DNA of 64,000 bases from Rubrivivax sp. (GCA_004210455.1 SEFA01000002.1:86799-150798), one strand, 5' to 3'. Positions 25,374-35,110 are shown, counted from the first letter of the stretch. Made by a program: numbers and translations. The notes: generated from the letters alone by a model not told the origin.

Positions 25374-28086
25374 GGAACACCTGGCGGACCAGCGCCGCCT
25401 GCTGCCAGCGATGGATCACCGGCGAGGCCGTGGCGCCAGCCGCGGTCACCGCGCGGGAGACCTCGCGCAGTCGGGCGCCGTCGGGCAGCAGTGCCTCCAG
25501 GTCATCGCGGACGAAGTGCCACGGGCCCTGGTTGCGGGTCTCTTCCTGAGTCCACACGATCTCTTCGACGAGCGGATAGCGCTGGAGCACCGTCGCCAGC
25601 GCCTCGCGCGGGAATGGATAGAGCTGCTCGACCCGCACCAGCGCCGTCGCGCCCGCCATCGGGTCTGAAAGCGATCCCGCCATCGCCTGGCGCGCGCTCA
25701 GCAGGTCGTAGTGCACCTTGCCGCTGCTCAGCACGACGCGCCTGACCCGCTGGGCCCGCGCCGCGTCGACGGTATCGTCATCCAGCACCGGCACGAAACC
25801 GCCAGCCGCGAGCACGCCGATCGGCGTGTGGCTGCGCGGCTCGTTGAGCAGCACCGCCTTCGGCGTCATCACGATCAGCGGCTTGCGCACCGGATCCAGC
25901 GCCTGGCGCTGCAGCAGCGCCGCGTACTGGCCCGAGGTCGACGGCATCGCCACGCGCAGGTTGTCCGCGCCGCACAACTGCAGGAGGCGCGCGAGGAAGC
26001 CGTTCGAGTGCTCCGGACCCACGCCCTCGTAGCCATGCGGCAGCAGCACGGTCAGCGCGGAGGTGTCGCCCCACTTCTCCTCGCCGGAACTGAGGTACTG
26101 GTCCAGGTAGACCTGCGCGCCGTTGACGAAGTCGCCGAACTGCGCCTCCCACACGGTCATCACCTCGCGCGCCTGCACGCTGTGCCCATACTCGAAACCG
26201 AGCACGGCCTCTTCGGCCAGCAGCGAGTTCACGACCTCCAGCCGCGCGCCCTCGCACGCGAAGCGCGACAGTGGCGTCCACGTCGACAGGGTACCGGACG
26301 CCGGGAGGCTTGCGCCGTCGACCGCCCGTCCCTGGTGATGCCATACCGCCTGTCGATGCAGGAAGGTGCCTCGCTGCACGTCGAGCCCGGAGATCCGCAC
26401 CCCGACACCCGCACGCAGGACCTGCGCCCACGCGAGCGTCTCCGCCGTGCACCAGTCGGCGGGGCGGCGGGCGTCGTCGGCCATGCCACGCCAGCGGCCG
26501 GCCTGGTCGCGCAGCAGCGCGTGCGGCTCGAAATCTTCCGGCAATTGCGCCAGCGCTTCCAGGACATCGTGCAGATCGCCGAGGGGCGCGCGCTTCCCGG
26601 GCGTCGCCGTCGCGTCGTCCATCATCGGTGCGGCGCTGTCGAGCGGGCTCGCCGGGTCGAAGGCATCGACCTCCGCGGCGATGGCCGCGACTTCGTCGTC
26701 GCAAACACGCCGCTCCGCCATCAGACGTTCCGCATACAGCGCCGTCACGCCCGCCTTCGCCGGCATCCGCCGATACAGCGCCGGACTGGTCAGCTGCGGC
26801 ACGTCGTGCTCCGAGTGGCCCAGGCGGCGATAGCCGACCAGATCGATCACGACATCGGTGCCGAAGCGCGCCCGGTAGTCGACCGCGAGCCGCGCTGCTC
26901 GCAGCACCGCTTCCGGATCGTCGGCGTGCACACGCAGCACGGGCGCGTCCACACCGCGCGTCGCGTCGGTGCAGTAGCGCGCCGACGCCGCGTCCATCGG
27001 ATTCGGCTCGGTGAAGCCCAGCTGGTTGTTGATGACGACGTGGATCACGCCGCCCACCTCGTAGCCCGGCTTCAGGCCAAGCGCCAGCGTCTCCATCACC
27101 ACGCCCTGCCCCGCGAAGGCGGCGTCGCCGTGCATCACCACGGCCATGCACCGCGCCGGCCGGTCGCCCGCCGCAGTCCGCGCCGCGCGCGCCATGCCGA
27201 CCACCACCGGATAGACGCTCTGCAGGTGCGACGGGTTGCTCGCCAGACGCAGGCGCACCGCGCCGTGCGTGGTCTGCACGCGCGAGGTGCCGCCGAGGTG
27301 GTACACGAGGTCCCGTTGCCGCTCCGGATGCGCAGGCGCGGGCTCGAAGTAGTCGATCAAGGCGTCGACGGGATGGCCCATCAGATTGGCTAGCACGTTC
27401 ACACGGCCGCGATGCGGCATGCCCATCATTACCTGGTCGACCCCTCGCGCGGCACCGGCCTCCAGCAGCGTGTCGAGCAGCGGCAGCAACGCTTCATTGC
27501 CTTCCAGCGAGAAGCGCTTGCCGTGCGGGAAACGCTTCGCCAGATATCGCTCCCAGCCCTCGACGCGCGCGAGCCGACGCAGCAGCGCACGCGCTGCATC
27601 GCCGGACAGCGGTCCGTCTTCCGATTCGAAGCGCGCGATCCACCAAGCGCGGCGGGACTCGTCGCGCACCGCGCTCAGGTCAAGCGCCAACGCGCCGCAG
27701 TACAGCGCGCTGAGGCGCCGTTGGAGCGCCCCCGCTTCGGTGGCACCGAAGACCGTATCGCCGTCATGGGCGACGGCATCCGCTGCCGTCAGACCGAAGC
27801 GCTGCAGGTCGAAGGCATCGGCGACGCCATCGACGCCGTTGCCCCCGCCGTCGGCGTTGACGCCATCGCGTGGCACGACCGGCGCGCCGACCAGCGGATC
27901 GAGTCGCGCGTGGCGATGCCCGTGTTGACGGAACGCGTCGATCAGTGCGGCGATGCCGGGCCGCAGGCGCGGTGACGGAGACGCGGATGAGGCCGGCGAG
28001 GCGCTCGCGTCCGACGGATCGGTGTCGCGATCGAAGCGGCAGCGGAGCGCCCAGGCGTGGCGCCCGAACGAGGTGTTCACGGACAT
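25366..28086 (-). CDS. Second 2-oxoglutarate dehydrogenase-like E1 (DHTKD1-like), without E2-docking segment
   Basis: 906 residues. It keeps the full E1o catalytic core: MGMPHRGRVNVLANL, ASNPSHLQSVYPVVV, HGDAAFAGQGVV, INNQLGFT, and the C-terminal EEIVWTQEETRNQG. It lacks the N-terminal GNxxYxEEMYExYL segment that OdhA has here and that E1o uses to dock on E2; the N-terminus is instead a Ser/Ala/Pro-rich stretch and then IDAFRQHGHRHARLDPLV. GMPHRGR instead of GMAHRGR is also, from memory, the form in DHTKD1 (2-oxoadipate dehydrogenase). No E2 or E3 gene adjoins it. RBS AAGGGAG before ATG. Substrate unknown; 2-oxoadipate or 2-oxoglutarate are candidates. Confidence 0.85.
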   Translation of the reverse strand: MSVNTSFGRHAWALRCRFDRDTDPSDASASPASSASPSPRLRPGIAALIDAFRQHGHRHARLDPLVGAPVVPRDGVNADGGGNGVDGVADAFDLQRFGLTAADAVAHDGDTVFGATEAGALQRRLSALYCGALALDLSAVRDESRRAWWIARFESEDGPLSGDAARALLRRLARVEGWERYLAKRFPHGKRFSLEGNEALLPLLDTLLEAGAARGVDQVMMGMPHRGRVNVLANLMGHPVDALIDYFEPAPAHPERQRDLVYHLGGTSRVQTTHGAVRLRLASNPSHLQSVYPVVVGMARAARTAAGDRPARCMAVVMHGDAAFAGQGVVMETLALGLKPGYEVGGVIHVVINNQLGFTEPNPMDAASARYCTDATRGVDAPVLRVHADDPEAVLRAARLAVDYRARFGTDVVIDLVGYRRLGHSEHDVPQLTSPALYRRMPAKAGVTALYAERLMAERRVCDDEVAAIAAEVDAFDPASPLDSAAPMMDDATATPGKRAPLGDLHDVLEALAQLPEDFEPHALLRDQAGRWRGMADDARRPADWCTAETLAWAQVLRAGVGVRISGLDVQRGTFLHRQAVWHHQGRAVDGASLPASGTLSTWTPLSRFACEGARLEVVNSLLAEEAVLGFEYGHSVQAREVMTVWEAQFGDFVNGAQVYLDQYLSSGEEKWGDTSALTVLLPHGYEGVGPEHSNGFLARLLQLCGADNLRVAMPSTSGQYAALLQRQALDPVRKPLIVMTPKAVLLNEPRSHTPIGVLAAGGFVPVLDDDTVDAARAQRVRRVVLSSGKVHYDLLSARQAMAGSLSDPMAGATALVRVEQLYPFPREALATVLQRYPLVEEIVWTQEETRNQGPWHFVRDDLEALLPDGARLREVSRAVTAAGATASPVIHRWQQAALVRQVFLT

Positions 28087-28330
28087 GTCGACTCCCTTGA
28101 CGTTGACTGACGTGGCTCGGATGAGCCCTGCTCGTCACGCCTCGCGGGCGACCCCCGGCGCTCTGCGGCGCCTGTGCCGATCCCTTCCGGCCTTCGCGGG
28201 CCGGCGATCGATCGACGGTCGGATCCTCCCGGGCTGCGTGACCTCCGGCTCTGCGGCCGGTTCCGTCTCCCGTCCCCTCCAACCTGAGCGACGGCTTGCG
28301 GCCGCCGCTCGCGGGTTCAAGACCGGCTCA

Positions 28331-28349
28331 CGACGTCTCCGAGACGTCG
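28331..28349. repeat. Perfect palindrome downstream of the chemoreceptor gene
   Basis: CGACGTCTCCGAGACGTCG: 9-bp arms with a single central base, 17 bp past the MCP stop. With no real loop and no T-run it is more like a protein-binding site than a terminator. Confidence 0.5.
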
Positions 28350-28365
28350 CGCCCGCGTCGCGGCC

Positions 28366-29907
28366 TCACAGCGCGAAGGCGCGGACCGCGTCGTTGAGCT
28401 GATGCGCCTGCGCCTGCAGGGCCCGCGCCGCGGCGGTGCTCTGCTCGACCATGGCCGCGTTCTTCTGCGTCGAGTCGTCCATCTGCACGACCGCCGCGTT
28501 GACCTGCTCGATGCCCGCGCTCTGCTCGCGGCTGGACGCGCTGATCTCGGTCACGATGTGGCTCACGTGCCGGATGCTGCCCACGACCTGCTGCATCGTC
28601 TGTCCGGCCTGCTCGACCATGCGGCCGCCGGCCTCGACCTGCGACACCGAGTCGTCGATCAGCCGCTTGATCTCCTTGGCCGCTGTCGCGCTGCGCTGCG
28701 CCAGGCTGCGCACCTCCGACGCGACCACCGCGAAGCCGCGGCCCTGCTCGCCCGCGCGTGCCGCCTCGACCGCCGCGTTCAGCGCCAGGATGTTGGTCTG
28801 GAACGCGATGCCGTCGATGACGCCGATGATCTCGACGATGCGGCGCGAGGCCGCGGAGATCGAACTCATGGTCTCCACCACATTCCCCACCACCTCGCCG
28901 CCCTGCGTGGCGATGCCGGACGCCGACGACGCGGAACGGTCGGCCTCGCCGGCGTTGTCGGCGCTCATGCGCACCGACGCCGTGAGCTGCTCCATCGCCG
29001 AGGCGGTTTCCTCCAGGGCCGCGGCCTGCTGCTCGGTGCGTGCCGCCAGGTCCTGGTTGCCCTGCGCGACCTCCGCCGCCGCGTTGGCGATCGTGTCCGC
29101 GCCGGTGCGGACCTCGGTCACGATGCGGTGCAGGTTCTCCACCATGTTCTGCAGGGCGGACATCAGCCGCGCCACCTCGTCCTTGCCGTGGGCGCGGATG
29201 CGGTAGGTCAGGTCGCCGGCGGCGACGCGCTCCGCGAGCTCGATGGCGCCCTCGATCGGCTGCGTGATCGAGCGCGTGATGAAGAACGCGGTCGCCACCC
29301 CCATCAGCAGCGCCAGCGCCGACGCGACGATCATGTCGAGCTTGGCGCCCTGCGAACGCTCGTTGGCCTCGGCCACGTCCGCGGCCATGCGCGCGGCCTG
29401 GAAGTCGACCATCTTGTCGATCAGCGCGTAGTAGCGCGCCTGCGGGCCGGCCATCTGGTCCTGGTAGACCGCCATCGCGCCGTCACGGTCGCCGGTGGCC
29501 AGCAGGTCGAAGATCCTGCGCACCAGCGCGCCGTAGTCCTTGCGCGCCGCCGACTGCTCCGCGAAGAGCTGCTTGCTCTCCTCGTCGGCCAGCATCTTCT
29601 CGAGCTTGGCGAGGTTCTCCGAATTGGCCTGGCGGATGCCGGCGTACTCGTCCATGTACTTCTTGGTCGCCTCGGGTGTGCCCGCCAGCAGCAGCCGGCC
29701 GATGGTGATCGCGCCGCGGTCCCCCACGCTCTTGACCTGCGTGGTCAGCGCGATCAGCGCGTAGCGGTCCTCGACCACCCGCCCCATGGTCGCGTTGACC
29801 CCGTCGATGACGCGGATCCCTACCCCCAGGATCACCAGCAGCAGGATGAAGACGACCGCGAATGCCGCGGCAAGACGTGACCCGATCCGGACGTCGGCCA
29901 ATTTCAT
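28366..29907 (-). CDS. Methyl-accepting chemotaxis protein
   Basis: 513 residues from the ATG at 29907 (GGGAGAG 8 bp upstream; an in-frame start 12 codons earlier is weaker). TM1 about 10-32 ([18 protein letters not shown]), a ~150-residue periplasmic four-helix-bundle sensor, TM2 ([17 protein letters not shown]), HAMP, then the methylation helices and the hairpin tip [20 protein letters not shown] that contacts CheA/CheW. The C-terminus ends VRAFAL, with no NWETF-type tether for CheR. No che genes are near, so it is an orphan receptor; the ligand is unknown. Confidence 0.94.
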   Translation of the reverse strand: MKLADVRIGSRLAAAFAVVFILLLVILGVGIRVIDGVNATMGRVVEDRYALIALTTQVKSVGDRGAITIGRLLLAGTPEATKKYMDEYAGIRQANSENLAKLEKMLADEESKQLFAEQSAARKDYGALVRRIFDLLATGDRDGAMAVYQDQMAGPQARYYALIDKMVDFQAARMAADVAEANERSQGAKLDMIVASALALLMGVATAFFITRSITQPIEGAIELAERVAAGDLTYRIRAHGKDEVARLMSALQNMVENLHRIVTEVRTGADTIANAAAEVAQGNQDLAARTEQQAAALEETASAMEQLTASVRMSADNAGEADRSASSASGIATQGGEVVGNVVETMSSISAASRRIVEIIGVIDGIAFQTNILALNAAVEAARAGEQGRGFAVVASEVRSLAQRSATAAKEIKRLIDDSVSQVEAGGRMVEQAGQTMQQVVGSIRHVSHIVTEISASSREQSAGIEQVNAAVVQMDDSTQKNAAMVEQSTAAARALQAQAHQLNDAVRAFAL

Positions 29908-30301
29908 TTGTGAGCTCTCCCTGACGACGAAATGTCCCCCCATGAAACCACCGCTTACATTTCAGGTCTATCGACTTCAGCAATGCGAAAGTAGCAATCA
30001 CGTTGTGAAATTCATTAGCTGTGAAGTTTTCAACGGATGGGGCCGAGGAGCAGGCTCAGAGGTGGTCGATTAGCAATCCACCGGGGCCGCCAATCGCGCA
30101 AAACGGGCGCTGTGCGGCGCTTGTCCACCCCCTGTTGAGGGGACATTCCCCGCCAAAGCGTGAACGGGCTCACAACCGGACGGAGTACGGCGGAGGAGAT
30201 TCGAAATGAAAGAGGGAAACGGAGAACAGGACAAGGCGGAAGCGACAACGCCCCGCCAGGCGGGGCGTCGGGGATGGCGCGGAGGGCGCCGTCGCCGGTC
30301 G
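29908..30301. other. Intergenic region between chemoreceptor and nitronate monooxygenase genes
   Basis: 394 bp. It holds the MCP upstream region (no clear sigma28 or sigma70 promoter that I would defend) and the NMO hairpin at 30249-30267. A plus-strand ATG at 30206 has a very good ribosome site (GGAGGAG) but its frame only runs antisense into the NMO gene. Confidence 0.5.
30249..30267 (-). terminator. Probable terminator hairpin of the nitronate monooxygenase gene
   Basis: 9-bp perfect stem CGCCCCGCC / GGCGGGGCG with a one-base centre, 34 bp past the NMO stop. The following T-run is weak (TTGTCGCTT on the minus strand), so strength is uncertain. Confidence 0.55.
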
Positions 30302-31255
30302 TCAGGCCAGTGCGAGACGCTCCCGCGCCGCCTGGTATTCGCGACCGAAGCGGGCCACGAGTTCGCCGGCGGGCAGCACCTCCCGGATCGCGCCGATGCC
30401 CTGGCCGCTGCCCCAGACATCCTTCCACGCCTTGGCGCCCGTGCCGCCGAAGTTCATCTTCGTGGGGTCGCTCTCGGGCAGGTTCTCAGGATCGAGGCCG
30501 GCCTTGACGATCGACCCCTTCAGGTAGTTGCCGTGCACCCCGGTGAACAGGTTGCTGTAGACGATGTCATCGCTGTTGCTCTCGACGATCATCTGCTTGT
30601 AGTCGTCGGAGGCGCGCGCCTCCTCGGTCGCGATGAAGGCCGAGCCGATGTACGCGAGGTCCGCGCCCATCGCCCGCGCGGCGAGGATCGCGTCGCCGCT
30701 GGCCATGGATCCCGACAGCGCCAGCGGGCCGTCGAACCACTCCCGGATCTCCTGGATCAACGCGAAGGGGCTCTTCACGCCGGCATGGCCGCCCGCGCCC
30801 GCCGCCACGGCGATCAGGCCGTCGGCGCCCTTCTCGATCGCCTTCTTCGCGAACCTGTTGTTGATGATGTCGTGCAGCACGATGCCGCCCCAGCCGTGCA
30901 CGGCGGCGTTGACGTCCTCGCGCGCGCCCAGCGAGGTGATCACGATGGGCACCTTGTACTTGGCGCACAGGGCCATGTCGTGATCGAGCCGGTCGTTGCT
31001 CTTGTGCACGATCTGGTTGATCGCGAACGGCGCGGCCGGCGACTCGGGATGCGCGCGGTCATGCGCGGCCAGCGTCTCGGTGATCTCGGCGAGCCAGTCG
31101 TCGAGCAGCTCGGCCGGGCGCGCGTTGAGCGACGGCATCGAACCGACGATGCCGGCCTTGCATTGCGCGATCACCAGCTTCGGATTGCTGATGATGAACA
31201 GCGGCGAGCCGATGACCGGCAGGCGCAGCTTGTTGAACAGCGGGGGAAGTGCCAC
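30302..31255 (-). CDS. Nitronate monooxygenase (2-nitropropane dioxygenase family)
   Basis: 317 residues from a GTG at 31255, chosen over an in-frame TTG seven codons upstream because AGGAG lies 8 bp before it. A TIM-barrel FMN enzyme that oxidises alkyl nitronates to carbonyl plus nitrite. Motifs: SPLFIISNPKLVIAQCKAG at the N-terminus, GADGLIAVAAGAGGHAG (phosphate-binding) and GADLAYIGSAFIATEEA. The natural role may be removal of propionate-3-nitronate or simply a flavin oxidoreductase. It lies downstream of the acyl-CoA dehydrogenase gene, 106 bp away, same strand. Confidence 0.9.
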   Translation of the reverse strand: MALPPLFNKLRLPVIGSPLFIISNPKLVIAQCKAGIVGSMPSLNARPAELLDDWLAEITETLAAHDRAHPESPAAPFAINQIVHKSNDRLDHDMALCAKYKVPIVITSLGAREDVNAAVHGWGGIVLHDIINNRFAKKAIEKGADGLIAVAAGAGGHAGVKSPFALIQEIREWFDGPLALSGSMASGDAILAARAMGADLAYIGSAFIATEEARASDDYKQMIVESNSDDIVYSNLFTGVHGNYLKGSIVKAGLDPENLPESDPTKMNFGGTGAKAWKDVWGSGQGIGAIREVLPAGELVARFGREYQAARERLALA

Positions 31256-31361
31256 CTCGGAATCTCCTCGGGTCAAGTCGACGGACCGATGCCGTCCATG
31301 GTGACCCCCGCACCCGCGATGACGCGTCGCGCAGGGGACGTTGCAGTCAGCTCATCAAGCG

Positions 31362-33155
31362 TCAGAACGCGTCGATCGGCAGCGCCATCACGCTGTCCGC
31401 GCCGTTCACGACCGCGTCGCGCTGAGCGGCGCAGCGGGGCAGGATGTGCTCGGCGTAGAAGCGCGCGGTGACGATCTTGGCGTCCATGAAGGCGACGTCC
31501 TCGCCGGTGGCCTTCAACTCCTGCGCGGCGAGCAGCGAGCGCGCCAGCTGCCAGCCCGCCATCAGGTTGCCGCCGACCATCAGGTACGGCACCGAGCCGG
31601 CGAAGGCCGCGTTCGGCTTGGCCTTGCCGTTGGCCGCGACGAAGTCGACGACCTCGACGAAAGCCGCGCGGGCCGCCGCCAGTTGGGTGCGCACCGCCAG
31701 CGCATCGGCGCTGCCGTTCGCGGCCAGCGCGCCTTCGGTCTCCTCGACCTGCGCCGCCACGCCGCGCGCGAACGCGCCGCCGTCGCGCACCGTCTTCCGG
31801 CCGACCAGGTCGTTGGCCTGGATCGCCGTCGTGCCCTCGTAGATCGGCAGGATGCGCGCGTCGCGGTAGTACTGCGCCGCGCCGGTCTCCTCGATGAAGC
31901 CCATGCCCCCGTGCACCTGCACGCCCAACGAGGTGACCTCCAGGCTCATCTCGGTGCTGTAGCCCTTGATCAGCGGCACCATGAATTCGTAGAAGGCCTG
32001 CGCCTGCTGGCGGGTCTCGGCGTCCTCGTGGTGATGGGCCATGTCATAGGCCGCAGCGGCGTCGATCGCCATCGCGCGGCAGCCTTCGACCAGCGCGCGC
32101 TGCGTCATCAGCATGCGACGCACGTCGGGGTGGTGGATGATCGCCGCGGCATCCTTCGACGAGCCGTCGACCGGACGCGACTGCACGCGGTCCTTCGCGT
32201 ACTCGACCGCCTTCTGATAGGCGCGGTCCGCCACCGCGATCCCCTGCACGCCGACGCCGAAGCGCGCCGCGTTCATCATGATGAACATGTACTCGAGGCC
32301 CCGATTTTCCTCGCCGATCAGCGTGCCGATGGCGCCGCCGTGATCGCCGAACTGGAGCACCGCCGTCGGGCTCGCCTTGATGCCGAGCTTGTGTTCGATC
32401 GACACGCAATGCGCATCATTGCGCGCGCCCAGCGAGCCGTCGGCGTTCACCAGGAACTTCGAGACCAGGAACAGGCTGATGCCCTTCACGCCTTCCGGCG
32501 CGCCCGGCACGCGGGCGAGGACGAGGTGGACGATGTTGTCCGCCATGTCGTGCTCGCCCCAGGTGATGAAGATCTTGGTGCCGAAGACCTTGTAGGTGCC
32601 GTCGCCTTGCGGCTCGGCGCGGGTGCGCACCATCGCCAGGTCCGAACCGGCCTGCGGCTCGGTCAGGTTCATCGTGCCGGTCCACTCACCGGAGATCAAC
32701 TTCGGAATGAAGGTCTGCTTCTGCTCTTCAGAACCGGCCACCAGCAGCGCCTCGATCGCGCCGTCGGTCAGCAGCGGGCACAGCGCGAAGCTGACGTTGG
32801 CCGCCTGCACGATCTCGCCGCAGGCCGCGCCGATCGTCTTGGGCAAGGCCTGACCCCCATAGGCCTCCGGATGCTGCAGCCCCTGCCAGCCGCCCTCGGC
32901 GTACTGCTTGAACGCCGCCTTGAAGCCCGGCGTGGCGAAGACTTCGCCGTTCTTCCAATACGACGGGTTCCTGTCGCCTTCGACGTTCAGCGGCGCGACC
33001 ACGTCCTCGTTCAGCCTCGCCGATTCCTCTAGCACCGCCTGCGCGGTGTCCAGGCCGTGGTCGGCGAACGCGGGGATCTGCTCGGCGATCGTTTGCAGAC
33101 CGGCCAGGGCCTGCATGTTGAACAGCATGTCCTTGATCGGGGCGCGGTAGGTCAT
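31362..33155 (-). CDS. Acyl-CoA dehydrogenase (long C-terminal form)
   Basis: 597 residues, the ~600-residue class with an extra C-terminal domain (AidB/AcdA-like) rather than the ~380-residue short-chain class. FAD-site blocks: TGTMNLTEPQAGSDLAMVRT and KIFITWGEHDMADNIVH; the catalytic-base region follows MGFIEETGAAQYYRDAR. It oxidises acyl-CoA to enoyl-CoA and passes electrons to ETF, encoded just upstream. A clear terminator stands between etfA and this gene, so it likely has its own promoter or depends on readthrough. GGAGA lies 8 bp before the ATG. Confidence 0.93.
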   Translation of the reverse strand: MTYRAPIKDMLFNMQALAGLQTIAEQIPAFADHGLDTAQAVLEESARLNEDVVAPLNVEGDRNPSYWKNGEVFATPGFKAAFKQYAEGGWQGLQHPEAYGGQALPKTIGAACGEIVQAANVSFALCPLLTDGAIEALLVAGSEEQKQTFIPKLISGEWTGTMNLTEPQAGSDLAMVRTRAEPQGDGTYKVFGTKIFITWGEHDMADNIVHLVLARVPGAPEGVKGISLFLVSKFLVNADGSLGARNDAHCVSIEHKLGIKASPTAVLQFGDHGGAIGTLIGEENRGLEYMFIMMNAARFGVGVQGIAVADRAYQKAVEYAKDRVQSRPVDGSSKDAAAIIHHPDVRRMLMTQRALVEGCRAMAIDAAAAYDMAHHHEDAETRQQAQAFYEFMVPLIKGYSTEMSLEVTSLGVQVHGGMGFIEETGAAQYYRDARILPIYEGTTAIQANDLVGRKTVRDGGAFARGVAAQVEETEGALAANGSADALAVRTQLAAARAAFVEVVDFVAANGKAKPNAAFAGSVPYLMVGGNLMAGWQLARSLLAAQELKATGEDVAFMDAKIVTARFYAEHILPRCAAQRDAVVNGADSVMALPIDAF

Positions 33156-33173
33156 GGGGCTTGTCTCCGGATG

Positions 33174-33207
33174 AAAAAAGGGCGCCGCGCGTCGTCGGCG
33201 GGCGCCC
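33174..33207 (-). terminator. Rho-independent terminator of etfBA
   Basis: On the minus strand GGGCGCC, a 14-base loop, GGCGCCC and then TTTTTT. It lies 50 bp past the etfA stop and only 19 bp before the acyl-CoA dehydrogenase start. Confidence 0.85.
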
Positions 33208-33256
33208 TGGGTCTTGTCGGCGACCGTTCGTTGCGGTCGCGATGCTCAGCGATCGA

Positions 33257-34186
33257 TCAGAGCGCCTTGACGAGTTCGGGAACCGCCGTGAACAGGTCGG
33301 CTTCCAGGCCGTAGTCGGCCACCGAGAAGATCGGCGCTTCCGGATCCTTGTTGATCGCGACGATCACCTTGGAGTCCTTCATGCCGGCCAGATGCTGGAT
33401 CGCGCCGGAGATGCCCGCAGCGATGTACAGCTGCGGCGCGACGATCTTGCCGGTCTGACCGACCTGCCAGTCGTTGGGCGCGTAACCCGCGTCCACCGCG
33501 GCGCGCGAGGCGCCCAGCGCGGCGTTCAGCTTGTCGGCCAGCGGGGTCAGCACTTCGTTGAACTTGTCGCTGCTGCCGAGCGCGCGGCCGCCGGACACGA
33601 TGATCTTCGCGGCGGTCAGCTCGGGGCGGTCGCTCTTCGTGACCTCACGGCCGACGAAGCTGCTCTTGCCGCTGTCGGCCACGCCGGACAGCGTTTCGAC
33701 CGCTGCGCTGCCGCCTTCGGCCGCGGAGTCGAAACCGGTCGTGCGCACGGTGATCACCTTGACGGCGTCCGTCGACTGCACGGTCGCGATCGCATTGCCG
33801 GCGTAGATCGGGCGCTCGAAGGTGTCGGGGCCGACGACCTTGGTGATGTCGCTCACCTGCCCGACGTCCAGCAGCGCGGCGACGCGCGGCGCGACGTTCT
33901 TGCCGGCGGCGGTTGCCGGGAACAGCAGGTGCGAGTAGTCCTTGGCGATGGCGATCACCTGGGCGGCGACGTTCTCGGCCAGGCCGTCGGCGAACTGCGC
34001 GCCGTCGGCGTGCAGGACCTTGGCGACGCCCGAGATCTTCGCGGCGGACGCGGCGGCGGCGCCGGCGTTCGAGCCGACGACCAGCACGTGCACGTCACCG
34101 CCGATGGCGGCGGCGGCGGTGACGACGTGGTGGGTGGCGCCCTTCAGCGAGGCGTTGTCGTGTTCAGCGATGACGAGGATGGTCAT
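33257..34186 (-). CDS. etfA: Electron transfer flavoprotein alpha subunit
   Basis: 309 residues. The C-terminal FAD domain has the signature [20 protein letters not shown] and [18 protein letters not shown]; the N-terminal ETF domain begins [14 protein letters not shown]. With EtfB it carries electrons from acyl-CoA dehydrogenases to ETF:ubiquinone oxidoreductase. It follows etfB by 27 bp and is followed by a strong terminator. Confidence 0.97.
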   Translation of the reverse strand: MTILVIAEHDNASLKGATHHVVTAAAAIGGDVHVLVVGSNAGAAAASAAKISGVAKVLHADGAQFADGLAENVAAQVIAIAKDYSHLLFPATAAGKNVAPRVAALLDVGQVSDITKVVGPDTFERPIYAGNAIATVQSTDAVKVITVRTTGFDSAAEGGSAAVETLSGVADSGKSSFVGREVTKSDRPELTAAKIIVSGGRALGSSDKFNEVLTPLADKLNAALGASRAAVDAGYAPNDWQVGQTGKIVAPQLYIAAGISGAIQHLAGMKDSKVIVAINKDPEAPIFSVADYGLEADLFTAVPELVKAL

Positions 34187-34213
34187 GTCTTGGCTCCGGT
34201 TCTTGTTCTGGAC

Positions 34214-34969
34214 TTAGATGACCTTGGCCTCGGTCTTCAGCTTCGTCACGAGGGTCGCGACGTCCGGCACCTTGATGCCGGCGCTGCGCTTGGGCGGCTC
34301 GGCGACCGACAGCGTCTTGATGCGCGGCGACACGTCCACGCCCAGGTCGGCGGGCTTGACCACGTCGAGCTGCTTCTTCTTCGCCTTCATGATGTTGGGC
34401 AGCGTCACGTAACGCGGCTCGTTCAGGCGCAGGTCGGTCGTCACGACCGCGGGCAGCGTCAGGCTGACCGTTTCCAGGCCGCCGTCGACTTCACGCGTCA
34501 CGGCGACCTTGCCGTCGGAGACTTCCACCTTCGACGCGAACGTGCCTTGCGGCAGGCCCGTCAGCGCGGCCAGCATCTGGCCGGTCTGGTTGCAATCGTC
34601 GTCGATGGCCTGCTTGCCCAGGATCACCAGCTGCGGCTGTTCCTTGTCCACCAGCGCCTTCAGCAGCTTGGCCACGGCCAGCGGCTGCAGTTCGAGGTCG
34701 GCGGCCGTCTCCACCAGGATCGCGCGGTCGGCGCCGATCGCCATCGCGGTGCGCAGGGTTTCCTGGCACTGGGTGACGCCGCAGGAGACGGCGATCACCT
34801 CGGTGACCACGCCCTTCTCCTTCAGACGCACGGCTTCCTCGACGGCGATCTCGTCGAAGGGGTTCATGGACATCTTCACGTTGGCGATGTCCACGCCGGT
34901 CCCGTCACTCTTGACGCGTACCTTGACGTTGTAATCGACGACTCGTTTGACGGGGACCAATACCTTCAT
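34214..34969 (-). CDS. etfB: Electron transfer flavoprotein beta subunit
   Basis: 251 residues. [20 protein letters not shown] and the ETF beta signature region [26 protein letters not shown] are typical. It binds AMP and makes the EtfAB heterodimer. It is the first gene of etfBA; two distinct palindromic operator candidates lie in the 140 bp upstream, shared with divergent murI. Confidence 0.97.
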   Translation of the reverse strand: MKVLVPVKRVVDYNVKVRVKSDGTGVDIANVKMSMNPFDEIAVEEAVRLKEKGVVTEVIAVSCGVTQCQETLRTAMAIGADRAILVETAADLELQPLAVAKLLKALVDKEQPQLVILGKQAIDDDCNQTGQMLAALTGLPQGTFASKVEVSDGKVAVTREVDGGLETVSLTLPAVVTTDLRLNEPRYVTLPNIMKAKKKQLDVVKPADLGVDVSPRIKTLSVAEPPKRSAGIKVPDVATLVTKLKTEAKVI

Positions 34970-34987
34970 CGAAGCACTCCAAGCGGA

Positions 34988-35003
34988 TTGACGTTAACGT
35001 TAA
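34988..35003. promoter_or_regulatory. LiuR/LiuQ-like operator upstream of etfB
   Basis: TTGACGTTAACGTTAA with the perfect core palindrome ACGTTAACGT (34991-35000), 19 bp before the etfB ATG. From memory this resembles the binding motif of LiuR/LiuQ, regulators of branched-chain amino acid and fatty acid degradation in proteobacteria. No such regulator gene lies in the window. Confidence 0.55.
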
Positions 35004-35053
35004 TCAGATTCTATGGGAGCAGCGTCGCCTAGTCGCTGGCTCGAAAATAAAAC

Positions 35054-35065
35054 GAACGATCGTTC
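35054..35065. promoter_or_regulatory. TetR-type palindrome between etfB and murI
   Basis: Perfect 12-bp palindrome GAACGATCGTTC in an A+T-rich setting, 85 bp upstream of etfB and about 46 bp before the murI start. It has the form of TetR-family sites for fatty-acid regulators; which protein binds is unknown. Confidence 0.55.
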
Positions 35066-35110
35066 TATTCTAGCCATAGCGTCGCCGCTGCCAAGCGGTT
35101 CACGGCAGGA

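Noticed and set aside
29908..30060. Possible sigma28 (flagellar) promoter before the chemoreceptor
   Set aside because: GTCGATAG resembles the -10, but no TAAA-type -35 lies 11 bp upstream.
30206..31471. Plus-strand frame starting ATG at 30206 with an excellent GGAGGAG ribosome site
   Set aside because: After a few codons it runs antisense through the nitronate monooxygenase gene and shows no known domain. The ribosome-site match is probably chance.
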